A DNA stretch of 20,609 nt from Kiritimatiellia bacterium (GCA_029939545.1 JAOZSS010000020.1:1-20609); one strand, 5' to 3'. Positions 1-7,220 are shown, numbered from the stretch's first letter. Numbers and translations: made by a program. The notes: generated by a model from the sequence alone, not told the origin.

Positions 1-174
1 TGTTTTCTATGTTTTTCCTCTCTCAGGCAGGAGCGGAAGACCGGTTACACCCGCTGCTGGGGAAAGAGCCTGTGAAAGAACGAGGAAGTCGTCCCAACCT
101 TGCATCGCCGGTCAGGCCCCCTGATTCTGAGCCACTCTTGACTTATCCGATGCCACAGGGGATGATCCCTTCCC
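1..174. other. Non-coding region upstream of the proton-channel gene
   Basis: I see no convincing gene here on either strand. The first 25 bases are rich in T on the plus strand, which could be the tail of something to the left, but no hairpin that would make it a terminator lies inside the window. The right end carries a possible promoter, listed separately. The leader of the cluster beginning at 175 must be in this stretch unless the cluster continues from further left. Confidence 0.5.
138..166 (+). promoter_or_regulatory. Possible sigma70-type promoter of the stator cluster
   Basis: TTGACT at 138-143 (five of six consensus -35 bases) is followed after 17 bases by GATGAT at 161-166 (four of six consensus -10 bases). 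Transcription would start near 172-174, directly at the ATG at 175. The ATG lacks a well-placed ribosome binding site (the nearest AGGGG ends about 14 bases upstream), so a leaderless message is possible. This is pattern matching only; the -10 is weak. Confidence 0.35.
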
Positions 175-1284
175 ATGAACTCTCATGACCGTACCGATGA
201 CGTCAGCAAGCGCCGTGCACGATTGACCGGCGTTGCCATTCTTTCGATTCTACTCGGGCTGCCCTCGCTCATTGCGTGGGTGGTCAACCTGGAGATTGGG
301 ATCCGCACCATCGCTCCCGCCTGGCCGAGCCTGGTCGGCGACGACCCGGGCAGATTCCTACAGATCCTGGTCTTTCTCTCCGGCGACCTGAGCACCATAT
401 CCACGTTGGTCCCACTTCTCCTTTTCGCGTTTCCACTCGTCCAGAGTCTCCGCATTCTACGTCGGCCCTACGACGACACCGCCTCAATCCATGCCATGGA
501 AGCCCTGCCATACCCGGCCCACTTCCCCTTCTTCCTCGTGATGCTGGGACTGACCGGTACGCTCTACGGCCTCTGGATGGGGTTGAGTGTGAGCGGCGTG
601 GCATCCATGACCGACGGCATGCCGAAGCCCGAAGATTTGACGATCGTACTCGACCGCCTGCTGGACGGCACCGCCACGGCCCTGCTCAGCTCACTCGTCG
701 GCCTGATTGGTGCCTTCCTTGCAGCCAAGCCTTTCCCCTACCTCTTCGAGCGCGCCGCCTGCCTGGATCCGGTCGAGGAGGAGCGCTCACTGGCCGACAC
801 GATTGACCACCTGACCCGCGACCTGAAGGCGCTTAGCGCTGCCAGCCGTGAGTTCAGCGCCGGCCTTCAGCCTGAGGCCATCTCCGACGCCCTTGCGGCC
901 ATCAGCGCTATGGAGAGTGCCGTCAAGGCCCAGACAGAGACGCTCCAGAATGCCGTCGGCGGCATCGAGCGCCTGGAGGCGGGACAACGTGACGGCGTGG
1001 AAAAACTTCAGAAGCTCGACGGTATCGCCGAGTCCGTCAGCCAGACCGGGCAACGATTCGACCAGGCCGCCGGGATGCTTGAAAAGATGATCGAAACGGA
1101 GGCGCGTGTGGCCGAGACGCTGAGTGCCCTGCTTTCCGAGGTACAGGCAGAGCGCCGCGAGTCGGTCGAGGAGCTCACAGCCCTCCGCAAGGCCGTGGAA
1201 AACGAGGCCGCCGCGACCGGTGCCGAACGAAGCAAACTGCGCAAGGCATTCGCCGCTTTTTCTGGAGGATCATCCCGTGGCTAA
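175..1284 (+). CDS. MotA/TolQ/ExbB-type proton-channel protein with long cytoplasmic coiled-coil tail
   Basis: A 369-residue inner-membrane protein with four hydrophobic helices at about 17-38, 74-92, 116-138 and 164-185. The last two carry the family signature: a glycine-rich helix (GLTGTLYGLWMGLS, 125-138), a short outside loop, then LLDGTATALLSSLVGLIGAF (162-181). Arg-rich stretches before helix 1 and after helix 2 fit both termini being cytoplasmic, the MotA-like four-helix topology rather than three-helix ExbB. From about residue 205 to the end it is charged, Ala/Leu/Glu-rich and helical, a probable coiled coil of some 160 residues, much longer than the tail of TolQ or ExbB. In this family pentamers conduct protons around a dimer of the ExbD/MotB partner, which the next, overlapping gene may encode. 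The ATG at 175 has no good Shine-Dalgarno. Family assignment is firm; the process powered is unknown. Confidence 0.82.
   Translation: MNSHDRTDDVSKRRARLTGVAILSILLGLPSLIAWVVNLEIGIRTIAPAWPSLVGDDPGRFLQILVFLSGDLSTISTLVPLLLFAFPLVQSLRILRRPYDDTASIHAMEALPYPAHFPFFLVMLGLTGTLYGLWMGLSVSGVASMTDGMPKPEDLTIVLDRLLDGTATALLSSLVGLIGAFLAAKPFPYLFERAACLDPVEEERSLADTIDHLTRDLKALSAASREFSAGLQPEAISDALAAISAMESAVKAQTETLQNAVGGIERLEAGQRDGVEKLQKLDGIAESVSQTGQRFDQAAGMLEKMIETEARVAETLSALLSEVQAERRESVEELTALRKAVENEAAATGAERSKLRKAFAAFSGGSSRG
1264..1268 (+). promoter_or_regulatory. Ribosome binding site deciding a GTG start
   Basis: GGAGG lies 8 bases before the GTG at 1277, inside the end of the preceding gene. It favours GTG 1277 over the longer in-frame extension that begins at 1124 and would overlap the channel gene by about 160 bases. 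Confidence 0.75.
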
Positions 1285-2017
1285 GACCGGCTACAACGCG
1301 GCGCTTGCGGCACGCCAGATCGACGCCCTGATCAACCGGTCGCAGACGCGGCTCTATACACACAGTCCCAACGATGTACTCGTGCAGATTGCCCTGCCCC
1401 TGATCCTGATCCTAGCCATTTCGACCCGCCTGATGATGGTGGCCTACAACATGCACTCGCAGCAGGACATGGGACCGGCCGTCATGGAACTGTGGAAACA
1501 GCAGGTTATCCTTCGCATTGATCGTGTGCTGGAGGCTTGGGAGCGCGAGGCCCACCTCGCCGCCTTCTCCGATTTTGCACACGTCGCCTTTGCGGACGCC
1601 TGGCCGAACGATCCACGCTACAGCCAGCTCTGCCGCAAAGCCCAGGAGTTGAACGACCGCGCGGGGCTACAGAGCCGCATCCTCGCCGCCGCACTGGCCC
1701 GCCAGAGCGAATCCACGCCGGGTGTTGTGGCCACCATGGTTCCCGAAGCGGATCTCTCGCTTGAGCCCGGCAGCCCTGAAGCCGCTTACGCGGAGGACTA
1801 CATCGCACAGCGACTGGCCCAGTGGGGCGATCGCATCGCCAGTCTGCATTGGGAGACTGTCGGTTACGTCGCCGGGCGTCTGCCGCTCGCCGCCAAGGCC
1901 GGTGCCGGTGACGCTCGTACTCAGCTCCTGCACATTGCATCTGAACTCGAAAAACGAGGATACCCCCTTGTCGCATCCGTACGCGCCGAGTACGGCCGTA
2001 GAGAGGCATCACCATGA
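1277..2017 (+). CDS. Single-pass membrane protein, probable ExbD/MotB-like partner of the channel
   Basis: A 246-residue protein starting at GTG 1277, overlapping the channel gene by 8 bases. A basic N-terminal stretch of about 30 residues (cytoplasmic) precedes one hydrophobic helix (about 34-57). The helix is introduced by SPNDVLVQIALPL, with Asp33 placed like the proton-carrying aspartate of ExbD/TolR and MotB ('P-x-x-D-v-v-L'). The remaining 190 residues would be periplasmic; they are helical, rich in Ala, Arg and Glu, and resemble neither the ExbD/TolR fold nor an OmpA-like peptidoglycan-binding domain. The helix and the gene order channel-then-partner are what I see; the role as second stator subunit is inference. 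The stop overlaps the next ATG (ATGA), indicating translational coupling. It could instead be an unrelated membrane anchor. Confidence 0.7.
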   Translation: MAKTGYNAALAARQIDALINRSQTRLYTHSPNDVLVQIALPLILILAISTRLMMVAYNMHSQQDMGPAVMELWKQQVILRIDRVLEAWEREAHLAAFSDFAHVAFADAWPNDPRYSQLCRKAQELNDRAGLQSRILAAALARQSESTPGVVATMVPEADLSLEPGSPEAAYAEDYIAQRLAQWGDRIASLHWETVGYVAGRLPLAAKAGAGDARTQLLHIASELEKRGYPLVASVRAEYGRREASP

Positions 2018-4296
2018 AACGAACCCTCGCCTTCCTCGTTCTTGCTTCATCTGTTGCCGTGCTCGCCCTTGGCGAGGAACCCCATGTGGCAGCACGCGAC
2101 CGGGCCAAGCGCCAGCTCGCTGTCCGCGCTGCCGCACAGAAGATTGTGGATGCCCTACAGACTCCACCGGCAACCAGTGAAGAGGACGCCCGCAAACTGG
2201 TGGCCGAGCTGGGCGATCGCATGCGCAAGGACGTCAAGGCGCACAGCGATCCCAACGTCAGTCGTAAACTCTGCATCAAACACCTCGCCGACCAGCGCCG
2301 CCGCGCGCTTGACCGTTGGATCGACGACGCCGTCGCCCGTGCCCGCGAGCACACGGCCCTTCCGTTGCTGCGGGAAGACGTGGTCGCCCTGCTTGGCGAT
2401 GACTGGGAGCAGCGCACCAAGGCCGATACGGACGCCTTCGCAACCCGCCATATTGACAACGCGTTCGGGCAGGCGCGCAAACAGAGCGTCGCACTCCAAC
2501 GGGACGAGTTGAAGGGACTCATCCGCATGCCTACCGAGAAGGAACTGAATGCGCGCCTGACGGGCCTCGCCGACCGTTCCGGGCATCACCCCCCCCAACC
2601 AGCGGATCTCGACACCCTCGCCGACTGGTTGGCCACTTTCGCTGCGACGCCCGATCGCCCTCTGTTCAAGGAGGTCCAACACAGCACACGCCAGGCCTCG
2701 CAGCGCGTCATTGCCCAGGTAAAGAAGCAATACAGCCAACAGCTCACATCACTCCGTAAAGCCGCCACCACGCTGCCTGCCGCCACAATCGATGCCGACC
2801 GCATACGTTCCGTGCTGCTAAAAGCGGCCCACACCACCGTCAAGGCCTTGCAGGTTGAAGAGATGCACAACCCTCCGGATGAACGCGCCACGATCTACGG
2901 TCCGCTCTCCGTGATTCAGGAGGAAGCCGACCGCATGGCCGGAACACTGGAGGAAGAACGGCTCGATGCAACCATCCGCAACCAGAAAGAGATGCCCATG
3001 GATGCGGCGGCGGTCGAATCTGCCATTCGGTCCAACCTGAAGGCGCACCGCTCCACCAAGGGGAGCCGCCAGCAACTCCTCGGCCGGTACACCGCCGAGC
3101 TGAAGCCCTGGTTCTCCAAGCAACTCGTCGCGCGAGCCGGACGCGTTGGGGATAACGCCTTCGCCGCTCGTATCGATGCCCTTCTCACCCAGAGCAAGCG
3201 CCTCACCACCTCGCTCAACGACCGCATCGCCCGGCAGCTCGACCGCCTACTGCCCGACATACGAAAACGCGTGGCGGCGGACCAGTTGCGCGAAGCCTTC
3301 GGAGCCCTTCCCTCCACCATCGAGACCCTCACCCCGGAATCGATTGAAACCGTATGGGCGTCAGGTTGCTGCGACGCAGTCAAGACACTCGGTGCCGCCT
3401 GGCAGTCGCTGCAAGCTGCCGGGCTCATCCTGGCCCCCACCGGAAAAGATCGTCTGATTGACGAAGCTCAGCACCAGGTCATCGCGTCCTGCAATCGCCT
3501 GCTCCCCACCGCCTGCCGCGCCATGCGCGAACAGGGCAACCAGCTCACCCTCCTCGAGAAAGATTGGACCGCCCAACTACAGAAGGAAGTCAAAGCCGGG
3601 CGCGCCATTGAGAAGATCACAACGGACTGGACCCGCGAGCTGGACCGCCGCTGGCGGGCCTATGCCGACAAGGCGAAGCTCCCCTACCCCGACCTGTTCG
3701 CGCGCACGCTCGACCTGCTCGACAAGACCGTCCGCAAGCTATTCGAGTCGCGCCAGGCGGAACTCAAGAAGGAAGCAGAGGCTGAGGCCGAGGAGCCGTC
3801 CGAGCCCACCCCTCCCGAGGAGGAGAAGGTCGAAGCCCCCCCTCCGCCCGAAGAGACACCCGAGGAGGCGACCAGCGTCACCATTGAAGAGATGCTCGAA
3901 ACACTCGACTTCGTGCTTTTCTTCCGCGATACGGATGGCCGCAGCGAGGCGGTGCTCCTGAGCAGTGACGGCGAGTCGAGCCGGATTGCCTTTGATCCCG
4001 GCAACGTGCAGAACGCCGTCGATGCCGTCTACGCCTCCATTATACCGGCCATTGAGGCAGCCGCCCAAGGCAAGGCGACCCGGCGGTCCAACGCGCCGTT
4101 GCTCCTGGGAATCCTGAAGCGCTTCAGCTCGCTTGATTTGAAGGTAGCGGTATTGGTCGGCAGCAAGCAGGTACGTCACATGACCAGCATCCTGCTGCGA
4201 AACCGGGTGGAGCTGTTTGTGGCCAATTGGAACGCCAACCCCGACAATCCCACCCTCGAACTGGTGTGGGAGGACAATATCGAGGTGGCACAGTGA
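2014..4296 (+). CDS. Exported long helical protein with Pro/Glu spacer and distinct C-terminal domain
   Basis: A 760-residue protein starting in the ATGA overlap with the preceding gene; GAGAGG sits 7 bases before the ATG. Residues 1-20 form a signal peptide (basic MKR, hydrophobic core, ALG before Glu21), though it might remain as an uncleaved anchor as in TolA or TonB. Residues 25-585 are almost entirely charged and helical, with many Arg/Lys/Glu/Ala heptad-like stretches. A Pro/Glu-rich spacer covers about 587-622 (with PTPPEEEKVE and APPPPEETPEE), followed by a mixed alpha/beta C-terminal domain of about 135 residues ending in LELVWEDNIEVAQ. I do not recognise the family. Layout and position after a channel/partner pair resemble TolA or TonB, envelope-spanning arms that pass on proton-driven motion, but no sequence motif of either is visible. 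Periplasmic location is likely; function is unknown. Confidence 0.85.
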   Translation: MKRTLAFLVLASSVAVLALGEEPHVAARDRAKRQLAVRAAAQKIVDALQTPPATSEEDARKLVAELGDRMRKDVKAHSDPNVSRKLCIKHLADQRRRALDRWIDDAVARAREHTALPLLREDVVALLGDDWEQRTKADTDAFATRHIDNAFGQARKQSVALQRDELKGLIRMPTEKELNARLTGLADRSGHHPPQPADLDTLADWLATFAATPDRPLFKEVQHSTRQASQRVIAQVKKQYSQQLTSLRKAATTLPAATIDADRIRSVLLKAAHTTVKALQVEEMHNPPDERATIYGPLSVIQEEADRMAGTLEEERLDATIRNQKEMPMDAAAVESAIRSNLKAHRSTKGSRQQLLGRYTAELKPWFSKQLVARAGRVGDNAFAARIDALLTQSKRLTTSLNDRIARQLDRLLPDIRKRVAADQLREAFGALPSTIETLTPESIETVWASGCCDAVKTLGAAWQSLQAAGLILAPTGKDRLIDEAQHQVIASCNRLLPTACRAMREQGNQLTLLEKDWTAQLQKEVKAGRAIEKITTDWTRELDRRWRAYADKAKLPYPDLFARTLDLLDKTVRKLFESRQAELKKEAEAEAEEPSEPTPPEEEKVEAPPPPEETPEEATSVTIEEMLETLDFVLFFRDTDGRSEAVLLSSDGESSRIAFDPGNVQNAVDAVYASIIPAIEAAAQGKATRRSNAPLLLGILKRFSSLDLKVAVLVGSKQVRHMTSILLRNRVELFVANWNANPDNPTLELVWEDNIEVAQ
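4282..4285 (+). promoter_or_regulatory. Ribosome binding site for the Nudix gene
   Basis: GAGG ends 7 bases before GTG 4293 and lies within the last codons of the preceding gene. Together with the GTGA start/stop overlap it supports GTG 4293 as the start rather than a TTG at 4227. Confidence 0.6.
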
Positions 4297-4820
4297 GCGA
4301 GGCATCGGCGGCCATCCCGACGCGCGTCGACGCTATCGATTGGGACCACTGGCAACCGACTGAAGCGGCCACCCTTCTCTTCGTCATTCGAGACCATTCC
4401 ATCCTGTTGATCCATAAACTACGTGGACTGGGCAAGGGAAAGATCAACGGCCCCGGTGGGCGACTTGAGCCCGGTGAGACCATGCAGGAGTGCGCTGTTC
4501 GCGAGACGCAGGAGGAGGTCGGCGTCACGCCCACCGACGTCGAGTATGCCGGGCGGCTGCATTTTCAGTTCCTTGATGGCTACGGTCTGCGCGGGGATGT
4601 GTTCCGCGCCTCAGATTTCGAGGGGGATCTGATCGAAACGGAGGAAGCCATCCCCGAGTGGTTTGCGATCGCGGACATCCCTTTTGAGCGCATGTGGGCC
4701 GACGACCCGATCTGGTTCCCCTACCTCCTGGACAAGCGCCTGTTCACCGGCCACTTCATCTTCGACAACGACACCATGCTGGATCATCGCGTGGTTGCCT
4801 CCGAAGCATCATTGCAGTAG
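4293..4820 (+). CDS. Nudix hydrolase of the MTH1 (8-oxo-dGTP diphosphatase) type
   Basis: A 175-residue cytosolic enzyme. The Nudix box spans residues 56-78 and fits GX5EX7REUXEEXGU, with one atypical U position (Thr72). Similarity to MTH1 extends outside the box: KINGPGG just before it (Asn52 matches the base-contacting Asn33 of human MTH1), IPFERMWADDPIWFPYLL at 129-146 (Trp135, Asp137 and Asp138 match Trp117, Asp119 and Asp120), then FTGHFIFDNDTMLD. By family knowledge the reaction is hydrolysis of oxidised purine nucleoside triphosphates such as 8-oxo-dGTP to monophosphates with Mg2+, cleaning the nucleotide pool. The start GTG overlaps the stop of the exported helical protein (GTGA), so it appears translationally coupled to an envelope cluster, an odd place for a sanitation enzyme. 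About 20 extra N-terminal residues precede the MTH1-like core. Family is sure; exact substrate is inferred. Confidence 0.93.
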   Translation: MSEASAAIPTRVDAIDWDHWQPTEAATLLFVIRDHSILLIHKLRGLGKGKINGPGGRLEPGETMQECAVRETQEEVGVTPTDVEYAGRLHFQFLDGYGLRGDVFRASDFEGDLIETEEAIPEWFAIADIPFERMWADDPIWFPYLLDKRLFTGHFIFDNDTMLDHRVVASEASLQ

Positions 4821-4852
4821 CCTTCCCTGTAAGGCAACGCACAGTCAACCGG

Positions 4853-4857
4853 GGAGG
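4853..4857 (+). promoter_or_regulatory. Ribosome binding site deciding the lipoprotein start
   Basis: GGAGG lies 7 bases before ATG 4865. It selects this start, which gives a proper lipoprotein signal peptide, over upstream in-frame starts that would run through the Nudix gene. Confidence 0.8.
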
Positions 4858-4864
4858 ATGTATC

Positions 4865-6031
4865 ATGAAGACACTCAGATCGCTTTTTATGGGTGCCATC
4901 GCGCTGACCCTTGTGACCGCGAGCCTCACGGGATGCGCCTCGACCCATCTCTCAAGCGCGCGCAAGCATTTCTACAAGGGCGATCTAGCCAGCGCCACAA
5001 CGGCGCTGCACGAGACGTCGGCCGGGGATCCCGACCGTGCGCTGCTCTTGATGGAGCGCGGCATGGTTAAGCACACCGCCGGACACTACAAAGCCTCGGC
5101 GGACGACTGGCTTCTGGCCGCAGAGACGATCGACCGACTCGACAGACTCAGCGCCTTGCGGCAGACCTCCGGTTCTGTAGCCAGCGACCGCCGCATCAAG
5201 ACGTTCCACGGCCTACCCTATGAGCGCACGCTACTGCGATCCTTCTGTGCGCTGAACTACTTCGCCATAGCCTTGTGGGATGATGCTGCGGCGCAGGCGC
5301 GCAAGGCCATAGGCCAGCTCGAGAACCGGGAGGCATTCCCTGACGACGCCTTCAGCCGCTACCTTGCTGCATTCTGCCTTGAACTGACCGGTGACACAGA
5401 CGGAGCACGCCGCCACTATCAAGCCGCCGATAGGTTGACCAGCACGCTCGCCATCGCCTCGACGGGTTCAATCATGCCCGGCACGAAAAGCCTATCGACT
5501 CCGCCCCGGGACCATGCAGGTTCGCGGGACACTGAGATCGTCTGTTTCATCGGCATCGGACGGGGACCTAACGGACGCGGACGCATCCGCCGGGCAAGAC
5601 GCTGGGGGCCGACCCCATTTGTCGAGGTCTACGCCGACGATGAACTTCTTGGGCGAAGCTATGCGCTGACCAGTACCGAGAGGCTGTACGACCGCACCCA
5701 GGAGCAGCTTGCCGCAATTCACGCCGCCGAGGAGGAGTCACAGAGCGCAATCAAGCACGGCCTCGTCGCCACGCTTGCGAACGATAGTCCTGCCCTCGGC
5801 ACGCTGCTTTGGACGACCATATTTGCATTTGAAGGTCGAGCCAAAAGGCGGTGGGAGACGCTCCCGCTGTCGCTGCAGGTGGCGCGGGTGAAGTGTCCGG
5901 ATGACCTCCGCCGCGTGAAGTTAGTCTTCCGCGGACACGACGGGTCCATCCAGGATGAGCAGACCTTCAGCACCCCGCTGACGCGCCGCAACCAGACCTT
6001 CGTCACCTTCGCGCGCAATTCGCCGCCGTAA
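4865..6031 (+). CDS. TPR-containing lipoprotein
   Basis: A 388-residue protein. Residues 1-24 are a type II signal peptide with the lipobox LTGC, so Cys24 would be lipidated; the +2 residue is Ala, which by the E. coli Lol rule predicts the outer membrane. Helical hairpins of TPR type follow at about 28-55, 60-92, 121-153 (RTLLRSFCALNYFAIALWDDA) and 165-190 (YLAAFCLELTGDTDGARRHY). The second half (about 223-388) is a basic mixed domain with IGIGRGPNGRGR and a strand-rich end. The repeat style recalls the COG3014-type TPR lipoproteins, a resemblance from memory only. It lies 44 bases after the Nudix gene on the same strand and probably belongs to the same transcript. In Tol-Pal systems a TPR protein (CpoB) and a lipoprotein (Pal) accompany the motor, so it may be the outer-membrane end of the complex; this is inference. 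Confidence 0.85.
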   Translation: MKTLRSLFMGAIALTLVTASLTGCASTHLSSARKHFYKGDLASATTALHETSAGDPDRALLLMERGMVKHTAGHYKASADDWLLAAETIDRLDRLSALRQTSGSVASDRRIKTFHGLPYERTLLRSFCALNYFAIALWDDAAAQARKAIGQLENREAFPDDAFSRYLAAFCLELTGDTDGARRHYQAADRLTSTLAIASTGSIMPGTKSLSTPPRDHAGSRDTEIVCFIGIGRGPNGRGRIRRARRWGPTPFVEVYADDELLGRSYALTSTERLYDRTQEQLAAIHAAEEESQSAIKHGLVATLANDSPALGTLLWTTIFAFEGRAKRRWETLPLSLQVARVKCPDDLRRVKLVFRGHDGSIQDEQTFSTPLTRRNQTFVTFARNSPP

Positions 6032-6068
6032 CCCGCACGGGGAACAGCCGCACACGGTGCGGCCCTAC
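6032..6068 (-). repeat. REP-like hairpin repeat, copy 1
   Basis: Read on the minus strand: GTAGGG (6063-6068), then a perfect 6-bp stem with a 3-base loop (CCGCAC/GTGCGG, 6048-6062), and after a short spacer a smaller hairpin (CCCG/CGGG, 6032-6041). It begins directly after the lipoprotein stop codon. A 5' GTAG at the foot of a hairpin is the hallmark of REP elements moved by REP-associated tyrosine transposases (RAYTs). Its core of 21 bases recurs exactly in copy 2. It may also act as an mRNA 3'-end stabiliser or weak terminator; there is no T-run. Confidence 0.75.
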
Positions 6069-6155
6069 ACTCACGTCGCGCGTTGCGTATTGGCTCACCA
6101 CTGAATTGACCCCTCGCCCATGTTATGGGAGCATGCGGGTGCACTACTATCTATT

Positions 6156-6160
6156 GGAGG
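6156..6160 (+). promoter_or_regulatory. galE: Ribosome binding site of galE
   Basis: GGAGG lies 9 bases before ATG 6170 and fixes the galE start. The 138-base gap before galE otherwise holds the REP-like hairpin; I see no promoter there strong enough to call. Confidence 0.8.
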
Positions 6161-6169
6161 GAAGCGCCT

Positions 6170-7189
6170 ATGAAAGTCCTGGTTACCGGCGGTGCCGGCT
6201 ATATTGGCAGTCACACCGTGCTTGAACTACTTAATGCGGGACACGAAGTCTGCGTAGTTGATAACTTGTGCAACGCCAGTATCGAATCGCTACGCCGTGT
6301 CGAGGAGCTGACGGGAAAGCCGATCGACTTTCGTGAAGTAGACATCCTGGACAAGTCTGCCCTCACGGCCGTCGTGTCCGGGGGCGGCTTCGATTCCGTC
6401 ATCCATTTTGCCGCACTGAAGGCGGTCGGCGAGTCGGTTGCCCAACCGCTACGCTACTACGACAACAACATCGCCGGTACCCTCGTCCTCTGCCAAGTCA
6501 TGCGCGAGCAGGGCGTTAAGCGCATCGTCTTCAGTTCCTCTGCCACCGTGTACGGTGACCCGCATACCGTCCCTATCACCGAGGACTTCCCGCTACAGGC
6601 CACCAATCCCTACGGGCGCACCAAGCTGATGATGGAGTACATTTTGTCCGATCTCCATATAGCCGATCCTGACTTCCATGTGGCCTTGCTTCGCTACTTC
6701 AACCCGATTGGCGCGCACGAGAGCGGACGCATCGGCGAAGACCCCGCCGGCATCCCGAACAACCTGCTGCCCTACATCGCGCAGGTCGCCGTGGGCCGCC
6801 GCGAGAAGCTCAGCGTGTATGGCGACGACTATCCCACCCCGGACGGCACCGGCGTGCGTGACTATATCCACGTGGTGGATCTCGCCATCGGCCACCTGCG
6901 AGCGCTCGAAGCGCTGGCAGCTGACCCCGGCATCATTACCTGCAACCTCGGGACGGGATGCGGCTACAGCGTACTCGATATGATCAAGGCGTTCGAAGCA
7001 GCCAGCGGCAAGCAGGTTCCCTATGACATTGTCCCACGCCGTCCCGGCGACATCGCCGAATGTTATGCCGACCCATCCTTTGCCTCGGAACGCCTCGGAT
7101 GGAAGGCCGAGCGCGGCATCGAAGCCATGTGCCAGGATGCCTGGCGTTGGCAGTCCCGTAATCCCACGGGGTATGGTGCAGCGGACTGA
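6170..7189 (+). CDS. galE: UDP-glucose 4-epimerase GalE
   Basis: A 339-residue cytosolic short-chain dehydrogenase/reductase of the extended type, close to the usual 338 residues. It interconverts UDP-glucose and UDP-galactose via a tightly bound NAD (Leloir pathway, also feeding surface polysaccharides). Visible features: the Rossmann nucleotide-binding motif TGGAGYIGSHT (6-16), Asp31-Asn32 for the adenosine ribose, the KAVGES segment (84-89), catalytic FSSSATVYG (121-129) with Ser at 123-124, and the YxxxK pair Tyr148 and Lys152 in NPYGRTK. NPIGAHESGRIGEDP and the late DYIHV segment are typical GalE substrate-binding regions. It lies 138 bases downstream of the lipoprotein gene on the same strand, so shared transcription is possible, and it converges with the minus-strand cluster. 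All key residues are present. Confidence 0.97.
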   Translation: MKVLVTGGAGYIGSHTVLELLNAGHEVCVVDNLCNASIESLRRVEELTGKPIDFREVDILDKSALTAVVSGGGFDSVIHFAALKAVGESVAQPLRYYDNNIAGTLVLCQVMREQGVKRIVFSSSATVYGDPHTVPITEDFPLQATNPYGRTKLMMEYILSDLHIADPDFHVALLRYFNPIGAHESGRIGEDPAGIPNNLLPYIAQVAVGRREKLSVYGDDYPTPDGTGVRDYIHVVDLAIGHLRALEALAADPGIITCNLGTGCGYSVLDMIKAFEAASGKQVPYDIVPRRPGDIAECYADPSFASERLGWKAERGIEAMCQDAWRWQSRNPTGYGAAD

Positions 7190-7191
7190 TC

Positions 7192-7220
7192 ACCGGTCGA
7201 CGCACACGGTGCGGCCCTAC
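7192..7220 (-). repeat. REP-like hairpin repeat, copy 2 (partial)
   Basis: On the minus strand GTAGGG (7215-7220) is followed by GCCGCACCGTGTGCG forming a 5-bp stem with a 3-base loop (7201-7213); the second hairpin is degenerate (ACCGGT at 7192-7197). Twenty-one bases (7201-7221) match copy 1 exactly. It fills most of the 51-base gap between the convergent ends of galE and the 322-residue gene, where it could also serve as a bidirectional transcription end. Confidence 0.7.

Noticed and set aside
458..480. GGCCCTAC between CGTCG and CGACG as another REP copy
   Set aside because: The flanking bases pair around the motif rather than forming a hairpin next to it, and it is ordinary coding sequence of the channel gene.
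1506..2528. Long open frame of about 340 codons on the minus strand
   Set aside because: It lies antisense to two well-supported overlapping genes with ribosome binding sites, and its product is Arg/Ser-rich and low in complexity, as expected from the antisense of GC-rich coding DNA.
4806..4834. Small inverted repeat GCCTT/AAGGC after the Nudix gene as a terminator
   Set aside because: Only a 5-bp stem with no T-run, and the next gene follows 44 bases downstream with its own ribosome binding site; it is unlikely to stop transcription.
175..6031. Full Zorya anti-phage system
   Set aside because: The channel and one-helix pair is reminiscent of ZorA/ZorB, but the partner has no OmpA-like peptidoglycan-binding domain and there is no helicase (ZorD), ZorC or ZorE type gene. 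The third gene is exported rather than cytosolic.
6106..6150. galE promoter from TTGACC at 6106-6111
   Set aside because: No reasonable -10 hexamer lies at the right distance; TACTAT at 6145-6150 is too far away.
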